64,000 nucleotides of DNA, taken from positions 1-64,000 of the forward strand of contig JAILGF010000075.1 in the NCBI GenBank assembly GCA_024696945.1, given 5' to 3'. The DNA comes from Lachnospiraceae bacterium. Its GTDB lineage: Bacteria > Bacillota > Clostridia > Lachnospirales > Lachnospiraceae. Below the pieces are notes generated by a model. The model searched no databases and was not told where the DNA came from. It saw only the letters and a list, made by a program, of their open reading frames with translations. Below, one piece after another: positions 44,601-51,291 of this stretch (position 1 is its first letter; each line of letters starts with the position of its first letter). A program made the translations under genes and the position numbers.

Positions 44601-44895
44601 CTATATTTCTGAAAACACTGCGCAGGATGAGAGCATAACTGTTGGGGGAACGGCCGGAAGAAACGGCAGAGAACGTTCGGCTGCCTTTGACGGATATGTG
44701 GAAAATATTAAGTCGGCACTTGAAAATTCAGGTATAAATGCCGATAATATAAATATAGTGGCCGGAAGCAGGAGCAGCGAGCAGTATGTTTCCTATCTGG
44801 CACAGGCGAGAAAAGAGAATACCAACAGGGAAGAGGCTGCAGATAACAGGGATAAGCTGTTTACCGTAGCGAAGGCAATCCTTTCGGCGTTTTGA
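41665..44895 (+). CDS. Large flagellum-associated DUF6240-type protein
   Basis: This is a 1076-residue, mostly helical protein with no signal peptide or membrane helix. A motif of the form 'L.VT.dNI' recurs: ADIPVTEENI, NLEPTIDNI, HDLPVTVDNI, GLELTEGNR, MEITAENI, INPLESTID, probably one helical unit repeated. The last 150 residues (NLTVIRNEGNAGTISVEIQK) resemble the beta-rich C-terminal region of FliK-type hook-length proteins. Such DUF6240 proteins occur beside flagellar genes in Lachnospiraceae. A sigma-28-like promoter precedes it and flagellin follows. It may be a flagellar export or hook-length protein. ATG 41665 follows CGGAGA. Confidence 0.7.
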   Translation: MRINDLINNIQNTNSTGLRVNDDLSSVDGAFFNNKNRTSSIGEGKGAAGFIKTLEGKRVTGNTYTFNEAKGMTEKEGFAEKLLNSVSVPVNNDKELVKNLTGDDYEALGEEGMSLEKFGKERLERAIERIKDNREFHESTLAENVEKQQEYRESVDRMAFLAKADSGSEKLIAKMLYEADIPVTEENIAEVKSAAEVALSTGKLSDSSESYLIKNNLEPTIDNIYKASHSGEMRQNALDEASWENLKEKAMEIVSEAGTDTEQGLKNARWLVEHDLPVTVDNILYKEELDAYNANGVSESELFKAAVRSMQDGNSAKDGAVIARLNEATVAIEKETEELIGKLSNVGNEAIKLSFIEGATEETVTVRELVEAQENIDGFAQKGVSSELSAEEVNVRIRLEEVRISLNVEAGRRLMANGIDILSDSLMNVSEGLRTLQKGFYSDLYNEVGADTKGISEISAEEAADMALETEKCLDNISNSPLDFYKATFSIRHTVTLAELSSSGELLIRETVSGTDGSISVNPSSMQMALSSYESSSTEVRRDLGDSIKKAFTGSVDSLLSSNGLELTEGNRRAVRILGYNSMEITAENIEEIKFYDAKVTGLIERMTPPVVMTMIRDGINPLESTIDELDAKVSSILNEQGNSLEQKYSEFLVRMEETGSITANERNAYIGIYRLLYNVEKDDGAAIGSLLNSGRELTFGNLMTEARTRVTGVDLAADDNTGISSSHYTNSITDQINNAFNYQRGLVQDSLGVTDPSRWDRALSGKNYPDVTIEELHDGLFNGQQGLNGTSTGTADIEASVVKAQEIVKTMTANTPASAFLNSFGIKDSFNNRKAAEDILSGGNKEDSSISVTADELNDGLLSGSRFDELLGIKTRMANTLTGQAFKTAITAQAAAELNGRVERIEMLKAMAGKGHYRMNVSDGKETKTVNLTVIRNEGNAGTISVEIQKQGYNLQADLNLVMMDQRYNGPAVSRGNLYISENTAQDESITVGGTAGRNGRERSAAFDGYVENIKSALENSGINADNINIVAGSRSSEQYVSYLAQARKENTNREEAADNRDKLFTVAKAILSAF

Positions 44896-44907
44896 TAAAG
44901 GATAGTA

Positions 44908-44934
44908 TAACGGTACATACGTGTCGACCGACAC
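44908..44934 (+). promoter_or_regulatory. Possible sigma-28 promoter and dyad before flagellin
   Basis: TAAC and ACCGACAC are separated by 15 bp, the same layout as the site at 41512 but a weaker match. The perfect dyad GTGTCG-AC-CGACAC (44921-44934) overlaps it and could also shape the flagellin mRNA leader. Confidence 0.4.
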
Positions 44935-44976
44935 TGTGCCGGGTAATAGTAGACAGGCTTAGGATTGGAGGAGCAT

Positions 44977-46395
44977 ATGAGAATAAATCACAATATTTCG
45001 GCTTTACAGACAAATGTAAATATGAGAAGGACCGGTAATTCCCTTGACAAGGCTATGGAGAGGCTTTCTTCGGGCTACAAGATTAACAGAGCTTCGGATG
45101 ATGCGGCAGGTATGGCTATTTCGAGAAAATTAAAAACACAGATTGCCGGACTAGAGCGTGCGTCGATGAACGGATCGGACGGTATTTCCGTTATCCAGAC
45201 AGCAGAGGGTGCATTGAATGAGGTTACGTCTATTCTTCAGAGATGCAGGGAGCTTTCGGTTCAGGCAGCAAATGATGTTAATACTGTGGATGACAAGGCT
45301 GCTATCCAGAAGGAGATAGATGCCTTGTTAGATGAAGTAGATCGTATTTCGGAATCTACCGAATTCAATACCAAGAATCTTCTTAACGGAGATCTGGATA
45401 ATAATGCATATACCGATAATACAAAGGTTGAACTGTTATATAGCTCGGATACCGTTCAGGCTTCAAATCCGAATAAAGGGTACAAGATGACGGTTACAGC
45501 AGATCCCGAGCAGGCTAAGGTAACCGGGGCAGTGCTTTCAGGAACGGGCAAGATAGGTTATTCGGGAACTCTTACCATTAATGATATTTCTATAGAGATT
45601 GACGAGAATGATACTATGGAGGACTGCGCAAAGAGTATTTTTGAAAAATGCGATCTGCTGAAAATAGATTATAATAAGGATACGGGAGAGTATATAACAA
45701 GGGCATACGGAGCAAAACAGAAGATCAACATCAAATGTGATGATGACGATCTGAGAGGTGCATTGGGACTCCCTGTTTCAGCTTCTTCAGATGCAGGTAC
45801 TCCAAATGCCGGTAAGGATGTCCAGGTTATCATAGATAATTCCGATAACAGTGACTTTAAGGATGCTATCGCATCTACGGATGGAAAATATGTTACGGTG
45901 AAAGCTCCGAACGGGTTTGAAATGAAACTGCGTGTGGAACCCGAAACAGTGAAACCAGGAACAACTGGAACGAAGATAAATACTACTGTTCTTGATGCAG
46001 GTTCAATGTTTATCCAAGTCGGTGCAAATGAGGGACAGAATATTGAGGTTAAGTTGCCAAAGATAGATTCTGAAACTCTTGGAATAAAGTATGCCAATGT
46101 TATGAGCCACGAGGGCGCCGAGACAGCTATCTCATTATTTGACAAAGCGGTTACCATGGTTTCTTCCATCAGGGCAAGACTCGGTGCTTATCAGAACAGA
46201 CTTGAGCATACCATTGAGAATGTTGATACGGCAGCTCTTAACATGACCGAGGCAATGTCGAGAATATTCGACGCCGATATGGCTGAAGAAATGACAAACT
46301 TCACACAGCAGAACGTTCTTCAGCAGGCCGGTACATCTATTTTAGCTCAGGCTAATGAAAGACCGCAGACAATCTTGAGCTTACTTAACGGCTGA
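44977..46395 (+). CDS. fliC: Flagellin
   Basis: This is the 472-residue filament subunit. The N-terminal D0/D1 helices (MRINHNISALQTNVNM, ASDDAAGMAISRKL, LSVQAANDVN) and the C-terminal helix (NFTQQNVLQQAGTSILAQAN, ending LSLLNG) are canonical. The middle 220 residues form a variable D2/D3 region rich in Asp and Thr. ATG 44977 is used because GGAGGAG lies just upstream and flagellins start MRIN; the track's TTG 44965 is rejected. It is secreted by the flagellar export system without a signal peptide. The FliS-like gene follows directly. Confidence 0.97.
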   Translation: MRINHNISALQTNVNMRRTGNSLDKAMERLSSGYKINRASDDAAGMAISRKLKTQIAGLERASMNGSDGISVIQTAEGALNEVTSILQRCRELSVQAANDVNTVDDKAAIQKEIDALLDEVDRISESTEFNTKNLLNGDLDNNAYTDNTKVELLYSSDTVQASNPNKGYKMTVTADPEQAKVTGAVLSGTGKIGYSGTLTINDISIEIDENDTMEDCAKSIFEKCDLLKIDYNKDTGEYITRAYGAKQKINIKCDDDDLRGALGLPVSASSDAGTPNAGKDVQVIIDNSDNSDFKDAIASTDGKYVTVKAPNGFEMKLRVEPETVKPGTTGTKINTTVLDAGSMFIQVGANEGQNIEVKLPKIDSETLGIKYANVMSHEGAETAISLFDKAVTMVSSIRARLGAYQNRLEHTIENVDTAALNMTEAMSRIFDADMAEEMTNFTQQNVLQQAGTSILAQANERPQTILSLLNG

Positions 46396-46421
46396 TGAGA
46401 ATAGAGACAGGAGAAGGAATA

Positions 46422-46898
46422 ATGAATAAGGAAAAGCAGAAGGATTTTGCAAGGCGTGTGAGTCAGGCTAATAAGACGCAGCTTGTGGCCGTGACATTTG
46501 ATATTATTGTTGAATATATAGATGAAGCCTGCAAAAAGCTTGAGACCGGCGATATCCCGGAGTACAGAACCGAACTTAAGTCTGCCCAAAGGTTTTTGAG
46601 TGAACTTATGAGCGCACTTGATTATAATTATCCTATAGCAATGGAGCTTTTAAGACTCTATGAGTACGTCCAAAGGGTATTGGTTGCAAGTGATGTTTCA
46701 GGAACGGACAAAGGGCTGGACTCAGCCAGAAATGTCATGGCAAAGCTCGGTGCTTCATTTACGGAGATTTCAGCACAGGATGAGTCCGGTGCCGTTATGG
46801 AGAATACCCAGCAGATAGTTGCGGGGCTTACATACGGTAAGGGAACCTTGAATGAGGCGGATATGACTGCCGGTTCAAACCGTGGATTTTTGGCTTAA
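46422..46898 (+). CDS. fliS: FliS-like flagellin chaperone
   Basis: This is a 158-residue, all-helical protein. The pattern VAVTFDIIVEYIDEACKKL, then YRTELKSAQRFLSELMSALD and YPIAMELLRLYEYVQRVL, matches FliS-type export chaperones that hold flagellin subunits unfolded in the cytoplasm. It is longer than classical FliS (about 130) because of a Gly/Thr-rich tail. ATG 46422 has GGAGAAGGA upstream, better than ATG 46395, which overlaps the flagellin stop. Its position right after fliC supports the role. Confidence 0.8.
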   Translation: MNKEKQKDFARRVSQANKTQLVAVTFDIIVEYIDEACKKLETGDIPEYRTELKSAQRFLSELMSALDYNYPIAMELLRLYEYVQRVLVASDVSGTDKGLDSARNVMAKLGASFTEISAQDESGAVMENTQQIVAGLTYGKGTLNEADMTAGSNRGFLA

Positions 46899-46994
46899 TA
46901 TGAATTAATCCCAGAGAATTGAGCTGGATGGTACGAGTAAAGCGGAAAATCATAGGAATCCGAAGGATTTCTACAATAGAGGCAGGCTGTATTT

Positions 46995-47189
46995 ATGGAT
47001 ATATATGTAGGTGATAGACTAAAAATGAAGAAGCCGCATCCTTGCGGATCAAGTGAATGGGATGTGCTGAGAGTTGGAATAGATTTCAGGCTTAAGTGCT
47101 GTGGGTGCGGACATATGATAATGATTCCGAGAAAACAGGCTGAAAAGAATGTGAAAACTATTATAAAAGCTGAAATGAAGGATGATTAA
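46995..47189 (+). CDS. DUF951 family small protein
   Basis: This 64-residue protein spans the whole DUF951 family: VGDRLKMKKPHPCGSSEW, then IDFRLKCCGCGHMIMIPR. Three or four Cys (PCG, CCGC) suggest a small zinc-binding beta domain. The family is widespread in Firmicutes, often near ychF, parB or translation genes, and its role is unknown. The SD is weak (GAGGCAGG, 12 bases upstream). It follows the flagellar genes and precedes the rpmG-secE-nusG block, which has its own promoter. Confidence 0.88.
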   Translation: MDIYVGDRLKMKKPHPCGSSEWDVLRVGIDFRLKCCGCGHMIMIPRKQAEKNVKTIIKAEMKDD

Positions 47190-47221
47190 AAAGGAATTCA
47201 GAAAAAATTAAAAAAAAGAAC

Positions 47222-47250
47222 TTGACAACGCTTGCAATTCATGATAGATT
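47222..47250 (+). promoter_or_regulatory. Promoter of the rpmG-secE-nusG block
   Basis: A perfect TTGACA is followed by TAGATT after 17 bp (-10 matches four of six). It lies about 100 bp upstream of rpmG. Confidence 0.6.
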
Positions 47251-47348
47251 ATAAAGGCTGGCGACTCAGTTCTTTTTTTGATGTCGCAAAACACACCGCG
47301 GGCAAAATACCACATTGTTCGTGAGATTAAATTTAGGAGGTGGAAGTT

Positions 47349-47498
47349 GTGCGAGTAAAAATTACATTGGCATGTACAGAATGCAAGCAGCGTAATTACA
47401 ACATGACGAAAGAAAAAAAGAATCATCCGGACAGGATGGAGACAAAGAAGTATTGCAGATTCTGTAAGAAGCATACGATGCACAAGGAAACCAAATAA
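47349..47498 (+). CDS. rpmG: 50S ribosomal protein L33
   Basis: This gene is too short for the ORF track: GTG 47349 with AGGAGGTGG upstream encodes 49 residues beginning [17 protein letters not shown] and ending HTMHKETK. The two Cys pairs (CTEC and CRFC) make it the zinc-binding C+ form of L33. Position before secE and nusG is the usual one in Firmicutes. Confidence 0.97.
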   Translation: MRVKITLACTECKQRNYNMTKEKKNHPDRMETKKYCRFCKKHTMHKETK

Positions 47499-47516
47499 CA
47501 GAAAGGAAGGTACACT

Positions 47517-47729
47517 ATGAGTGATGCAGCAGATACTTCCAAGAAGAAAGGTTCATTTTTCAAGGGAGTTAAGGCAGAGTTCAAGAAGATTGCTTGGCCT
47601 GATAAGACCACGCTTGCAAAGGAATCAGCTGCCGTAGTTGTTATTTCTGTCATTTTGGGTGCTATTATCGCATTGGTTGATGCAGCTATCAAGTTTGGTC
47701 TTGGAGAGCTTTTGGGAAGAACACTTTAA
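47517..47729 (+). CDS. secE: Preprotein translocase subunit SecE
   Basis: This is a 70-residue single-span protein of the SecYEG channel. The amphipathic helix FFKGVKAEFKKIAWPDK is the SecE hallmark. The following SAAVVVISVILGAIIALVD forms the conserved transmembrane helix, and the C-terminus faces outside. Length is typical for Gram-positive SecE. AAAGGAAGG precedes ATG 47517. It lies 18 bp after rpmG and 33 bp before nusG. Confidence 0.97.
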   Translation: MSDAADTSKKKGSFFKGVKAEFKKIAWPDKTTLAKESAAVVVISVILGAIIALVDAAIKFGLGELLGRTL

Positions 47730-47762
47730 GTTTAGGATCTTAGACAGATTGGAGTTTGAAGT

Positions 47763-48281
47763 ATGGCAGAAGCTAACTGGTATGTAGTTCATACCTATTC
47801 AGGGTATGAGAACAAAGTAAAAGCCAACATCGAGAAAACTATCGAGAACAGAGGACTTCAGGATCAGATACTTGAGGTTTCGGTACCGCTTCAGAACGTT
47901 GTCGAGATTAAGAACGGCGTTCGTAAGTCCGTACAGAAGAAGATGTTTCCCGGATATGTGCTCTTAAACATGGTTATGAATGATGATACTTGGTACGTTG
48001 TTCGAAACACCAGAGGCGTTACCGGTTTCGTAGGACCCGGATCAAAGCCCGTTCCTTTGACTGAGGCTGAGATGAAGGCTATGGGTGTTGCCGATGAAGA
48101 GATCATGCTTGATTTCGAAGTTGGTGATACAGTGACCGTTATGTCAGGTGCCTGGGAGAATTATCAGGGAATCGTCAGATCGATCAACGAGAGCAAACAG
48201 ACCGTTACGATCAGCATTGATGTATTTGGCAGAGAGACACCCGTTGAAATCGGTTTCACGGATGTCAGATCGGAAATGTAA
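47763..48281 (+). CDS. nusG: Transcription elongation/termination factor NusG
   Basis: This 172-residue protein binds RNA polymerase. The NGN domain begins AEANWYVVHTYSGYENKVK and includes MFPGYVLLNM and NTRGVTGFVGPG. The KOW domain is at the C-terminus (FEVGDTVTVMSGAWENYQG). Length fits the family. It keeps the classical order secE-nusG-rplK-rplA. Confidence 0.97.
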   Translation: MAEANWYVVHTYSGYENKVKANIEKTIENRGLQDQILEVSVPLQNVVEIKNGVRKSVQKKMFPGYVLLNMVMNDDTWYVVRNTRGVTGFVGPGSKPVPLTEAEMKAMGVADEEIMLDFEVGDTVTVMSGAWENYQGIVRSINESKQTVTISIDVFGRETPVEIGFTDVRSEM

Positions 48282-48322
48282 ATTAATTTATTAGCGTATG
48301 TTACGCAGAATCGAGGATTAAA

Positions 48323-48748
48323 ATGGCAAAGAAAGTTACAGGTTATATCAAATTACAGATTCCGGCTGGAAAGGCAACACCGGCACCTCCTGTAGGTCCC
48401 GCACTTGGCCAGCATGGTGTTAACATTGTTCAGTTTACTAAGGAGTTTAATGCAAGGACAGCAGATCAGGGCGATCTTATCATCCCCGTTGTCATCACTG
48501 TATATGCAGACAGAAGCTTCAGCTTCATTACAAAGACTCCTCCCGCAGCAGTGCTTTTGAAGAAGGCATGCAACTTAAAGACAGCTTCAGGTCAGCCTAA
48601 CAAGAATAAGGTTGCTACCATCAAGCGTTCGGAAGTTCAGAAGATAGCTGAGAAGAAGATGCCCGATCTTAATGCAGCAAGCATTGAAGCAGCTACCAGC
48701 ATGATCGCAGGTACCGCAAGAAGCATGGGAATCGTAGTTGAGGATTAA
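48323..48748 (+). CDS. rplK: 50S ribosomal protein L11
   Basis: This 141-residue protein of the ribosomal GTPase stalk base has [20 protein letters not shown] at the N-terminus and a C-terminal RNA-binding domain with [12 protein letters not shown]. The length is exactly that expected. GAGGATT precedes ATG 48323. It is co-transcribed with rplA, separated by the L1 leader-like hairpin. Confidence 0.98.
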   Translation: MAKKVTGYIKLQIPAGKATPAPPVGPALGQHGVNIVQFTKEFNARTADQGDLIIPVVITVYADRSFSFITKTPPAAVLLKKACNLKTASGQPNKNKVATIKRSEVQKIAEKKMPDLNAASIEAATSMIAGTARSMGIVVED

Positions 48749-48770
48749 TTAAATAAAACACTACTAAGAA

Positions 48771-48800
48771 GTGGAAGGACGAAAAGTCCGATATTACCAC
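48771..48800 (+). ncRNA. L1-binding mRNA leader motif before rplA
   Basis: GTGG (48771-48774) pairs with CCAC (48797-48800) and GGAC pairs with GTCC around a GAAAA loop. An asymmetric internal loop (AA versus GATATTA) separates the stems. This shape and the ATTACCAC side match known L1 mRNA sites that copy the 23S L1 site, allowing L1 to repress its own translation. The SD GGAGG is just downstream. Confidence 0.6.
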
Positions 48801-48813
48801 ATGGAGGATAATA

Positions 48814-49512
48814 ATGAAAAGAGGAAAGAAATATAACGAAGCAATTAAGCTTATAGATAAGACAGCACAGTATGATGTAAATGATGCATGTGCCCTTGTA
48901 AAGAAAACAGCAGTAGCAAAATTCGATGAGACAATTGAAGCTCATTTCCGTATGGGTCTTGACGGACGTCATGCAGATCAGCAGATCCGTGGCGCAGTTG
49001 TACTTCCTCACGGAACCGGCAAGAAGGTTAGAGTTCTTGTATTCGCAAAGGGTCCCAAGGTTCAGGAGGCTGAGGCAGCAGGTGCTGATTACGTAGGCGG
49101 AGACGAGCTTATTCCTAAGATTCAGAATGACGGTTGGTTTGAGTTTGATGTAGTTGTTGCTACACCTGACATGATGGGTGTTGTTGGACGTTTAGGACGT
49201 GTTCTCGGACCTAAGGGCTTAATGCCCAACCCTAAGGCAGGAACAGTTACCATGGATGTAGCTAATGCAGTTAAGGATATTAAAGCAGGTAAGATCGAGT
49301 ATCGTCTTGACAAGACAAATATCGTTCACTGCCCTATCGGAAAGAAGAGCTTCACAGAGGAACAGCTTTCTGAGAACCTTAGCACACTCATCGGAGCATT
49401 GATCAAGGCAAAGCCCGCAGCTGCAAAGGGTCAGTACATTAAGAGTGCTACCATTGCTTCTTCGATGGGCCCCGGAATCAAGCTCAATACTGCAAAGATA
49501 AACGCGCTTTAA
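48814..49512 (+). CDS. rplA: 50S ribosomal protein L1
   Basis: This is the 232-residue L1 stalk protein. [17 protein letters not shown], LRGxx-type region [19 protein letters not shown], and [18 protein letters not shown] are signature stretches. Length is normal. It is preceded by its probable autoregulatory leader and followed by a strong terminator. rplJ and rplL, often next, are not here; a convergent alr gene follows instead. Confidence 0.98.
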   Translation: MKRGKKYNEAIKLIDKTAQYDVNDACALVKKTAVAKFDETIEAHFRMGLDGRHADQQIRGAVVLPHGTGKKVRVLVFAKGPKVQEAEAAGADYVGGDELIPKIQNDGWFEFDVVVATPDMMGVVGRLGRVLGPKGLMPNPKAGTVTMDVANAVKDIKAGKIEYRLDKTNIVHCPIGKKSFTEEQLSENLSTLIGALIKAKPAAAKGQYIKSATIASSMGPGIKLNTAKINAL

Positions 49513-49525
49513 TCTAAAAAATTAT

Positions 49526-49548
49526 ACCTGCCGTATGGCAGGTTTTTT
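49526..49548 (+). terminator. Intrinsic terminator after rplA
   Basis: ACCTGCC and GGCAGGT pair perfectly around GTAT and are followed by a T-run. Confidence 0.95.
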
Positions 49549-49559
49549 GTTATGTTCCA

Positions 49560-49612
49560 ACAAATATGCTTCGCATATTTGTCGCCGCGTCGAAGTGCTT
49601 CGCACATTCGAC
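49560..49612. repeat. Tandem palindromes between rplA and alr
   Basis: ACAAATATGC-TTC-GCATATTTGT (49560-49582) is a perfect 10-bp stem. GTCGAAGTGC-TTC-GCACATTCGAC (49589-49612) is a second hairpin with a one-base bulge and the same GC-TTC-GC tip. They lie in the convergent gap, immediately before the alr stop codon, and may serve as an alr terminator or be a REP-like pair. Confidence 0.65.
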
Positions 49613-49615
49613 AGA

Positions 49616-50785
49616 TTACATCCTTAGCAGCAACTCTCTGTCTATGAGTTTCCCATCTTCATAATAACTTCTTGGAACACGCTTGCTTACAGCACAGGTC
49701 AGTTCGTAAGGAATGGTCCCGGCTATCTCGGCCAGCTTTTCGATGGGATTCTTTGAACCGAAAATCTCTATCTCGGAACCGACTCCCACGCCCTGCATAT
49801 TTGAAACATCGATCATGCACATATCCATGCAGATTTTTCCGAGCTGCTTTGCGGGACCTGCTGTTGTCATAAGCGTGCATTTATTTGACAGAGACCTGAA
49901 AAATCCGTCCGCATAACCGTAAGGAAGCACTCCGACACGGGTTGTTCTGTCAGTTACGAATATTCCCCCGTAGCTGATGGCAGTGCCCGCAGGGTATGTT
50001 TTTATGGTACTGATCACGGTTTTTAGTGACATAACGGGCTTTAGTCCCATTTTGATAGCGAATTCTCCGTATCCGTAAAGAAGAAGTCCCGGACGCACCA
50101 TATCTAAATAAGTTTCAGGATATTCCGAAACCGCGCCGGTGTTTGCACAATGCTTAAGTTTGAATTTCTTACCGGACATGTATTCAACATGGTTAATTAC
50201 ATCTGTAAAGAGCTTGAACTGATGCTCGGTATATTTCCTGCACTCCTCACCGGGCTCGTCGGATACTGCAAAGTGTGTAAATATGCCTTCTGCATCGAGT
50301 CCCAGCATATTGATGGCTTCGAGGATACCGTTTATTCCGGTTTCAAAGAAGTCACCATTACAAAGGTATCCGAGCCTTGACATGCCTGTATCAACCTTGA
50401 TATGTATCTTCAAGGTTTTACCGAGACATACGGCTTCTTCGGAATATTCGACTGCTTTGGCTTTACAGGTAACAGCCTGCGTAATGTTGTATTCTATCAG
50501 TCTGTCAACCTGCTCCTTTGGAGTATGGCCTAATATAAGAATGGGCATTTTTATGTCATTCAGACGGAGTTCCATAGCCTCATCTATGCTGCTGACGGCA
50601 AGATACCCTGCTCCTTCTTTTTCAAGGGTTTTAGCCACATGAACCGCTCCGTGTCCGTATGCGTCGGCCTTTACCACACCTAAGAATTTTACGTTTTCAC
50701 CTATTTTTTTCTTTATTGTCCTGTAATTGAATTTTAAAGCGTCGAGATCTATCTCGGCCCAGGTTCTTCTTAATGTTGATTCCAT
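49616..50785 (-). CDS. alr: Alanine racemase
   Basis: This 389-residue PLP enzyme makes D-alanine for peptidoglycan. The PLP-binding Lys lies in LGVVKADAYGHG near residue 38. The AEIDLDALKFNYR start, the VDTGMSRLGY block and CMDMCMIDVSN are diagnostic, and the catalytic Tyr is in ISYGGIFVT. AGGAGC precedes the start. It has its own promoter on the minus strand and is divergent from the SCP2/AAA pair. Because a bacterium may carry a second alr for catabolism, the housekeeping role is likely but not proven. Confidence 0.96.
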   Translation of the reverse strand: MESTLRRTWAEIDLDALKFNYRTIKKKIGENVKFLGVVKADAYGHGAVHVAKTLEKEGAGYLAVSSIDEAMELRLNDIKMPILILGHTPKEQVDRLIEYNITQAVTCKAKAVEYSEEAVCLGKTLKIHIKVDTGMSRLGYLCNGDFFETGINGILEAINMLGLDAEGIFTHFAVSDEPGEECRKYTEHQFKLFTDVINHVEYMSGKKFKLKHCANTGAVSEYPETYLDMVRPGLLLYGYGEFAIKMGLKPVMSLKTVISTIKTYPAGTAISYGGIFVTDRTTRVGVLPYGYADGFFRSLSNKCTLMTTAGPAKQLGKICMDMCMIDVSNMQGVGVGSEIEIFGSKNPIEKLAEIAGTIPYELTCAVSKRVPRSYYEDGKLIDRELLLRM

Positions 50786-50817
50786 GATTGCTCCTGAAAA
50801 ATATTTTTAACATAAGA

Positions 50818-50846
50818 ATTATAACATTTCCGCCATTATTCTGCAA
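50818..50846 (-). promoter_or_regulatory. Sigma-A promoter of alr
   Basis: On the minus strand TTGCAG and a perfect TATAAT are separated by 17 bp, ending 33 bp before the alr start codon. Confidence 0.7.
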
Positions 50847-50861
50847 TAAGATAAAAAGAAT

Positions 50862-50890
50862 TTGAAATTTTCAGAAATGTATGCTACAAT
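50862..50890 (+). promoter_or_regulatory. Sigma-A promoter of the SCP2-AAA pair
   Basis: TTGAAA and TACAAT are separated by 17 bp, 40 bp upstream of ATG 50931. The ORF track's start at 50862 coincides with the -35 box and is not a real start. Confidence 0.7.
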
Positions 50891-50930
50891 ATGCTTGGAG
50901 AAATATATCATTTTCAAGGGAGGTGGCATT

Positions 50931-51290
50931 ATGACATATGAACAGATTGTTGAAATGGTTAGAAAAGTGTTTGAATATGCCGATGCCAGGAACATCTATG
51001 AGCATATCGCCTTTCAGGTGAATGTCACGGGCGAGGGTGAAGGGATTTTTTACTTTGAGGTGGCCGACAGACAGTGTGTTATCGAGCCTTATGATTATTA
51101 TGACAGAGACGGACTTATCACTACTACCGCAAAAGTGCTTTCGGACATATGCTATAAGAAATGTACCATGAGAAGCTGTATCGAGAGTGGTAAAATGCGG
51201 TTTGAAGGAGATGTGAGAAAACTGGAGCTCTGCCTTGGAAACATTACGCTTACATATCTGAAGGATAAAAAGAAAAATACAGGGGATTGA
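50931..51290 (+). CDS. SCP2-like protein paired with an AAA ATPase
   Basis: This is a 119-residue soluble protein. ATG 50931 follows GGGAGGTGG; the longer track frame starts inside the promoter. It shares its layout with the protein at 8071: HIAFQVNVTGEGEGIFYFEV here versus AVQVNITEPDGGVFYVEV there, then VIEPYDYYDRD versus VEPYEYNDRN and a final G-K-f-x-GD segment. They are paralogues of an SCP2-like fold. The AAA ATPase gene starts one base after its stop, so the two are translationally linked and probably act together. Function unknown. Confidence 0.75.
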   Translation: MTYEQIVEMVRKVFEYADARNIYEHIAFQVNVTGEGEGIFYFEVADRQCVIEPYDYYDRDGLITTTAKVLSDICYKKCTMRSCIESGKMRFEGDVRKLELCLGNITLTYLKDKKKNTGD

Positions 51291-51291
51291 A

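Noticed and set aside
47251-47348. tRNA or structured RNA before rpmG
   Set aside because: No cloverleaf or known leader could be folded; only short unrelated stems are present.
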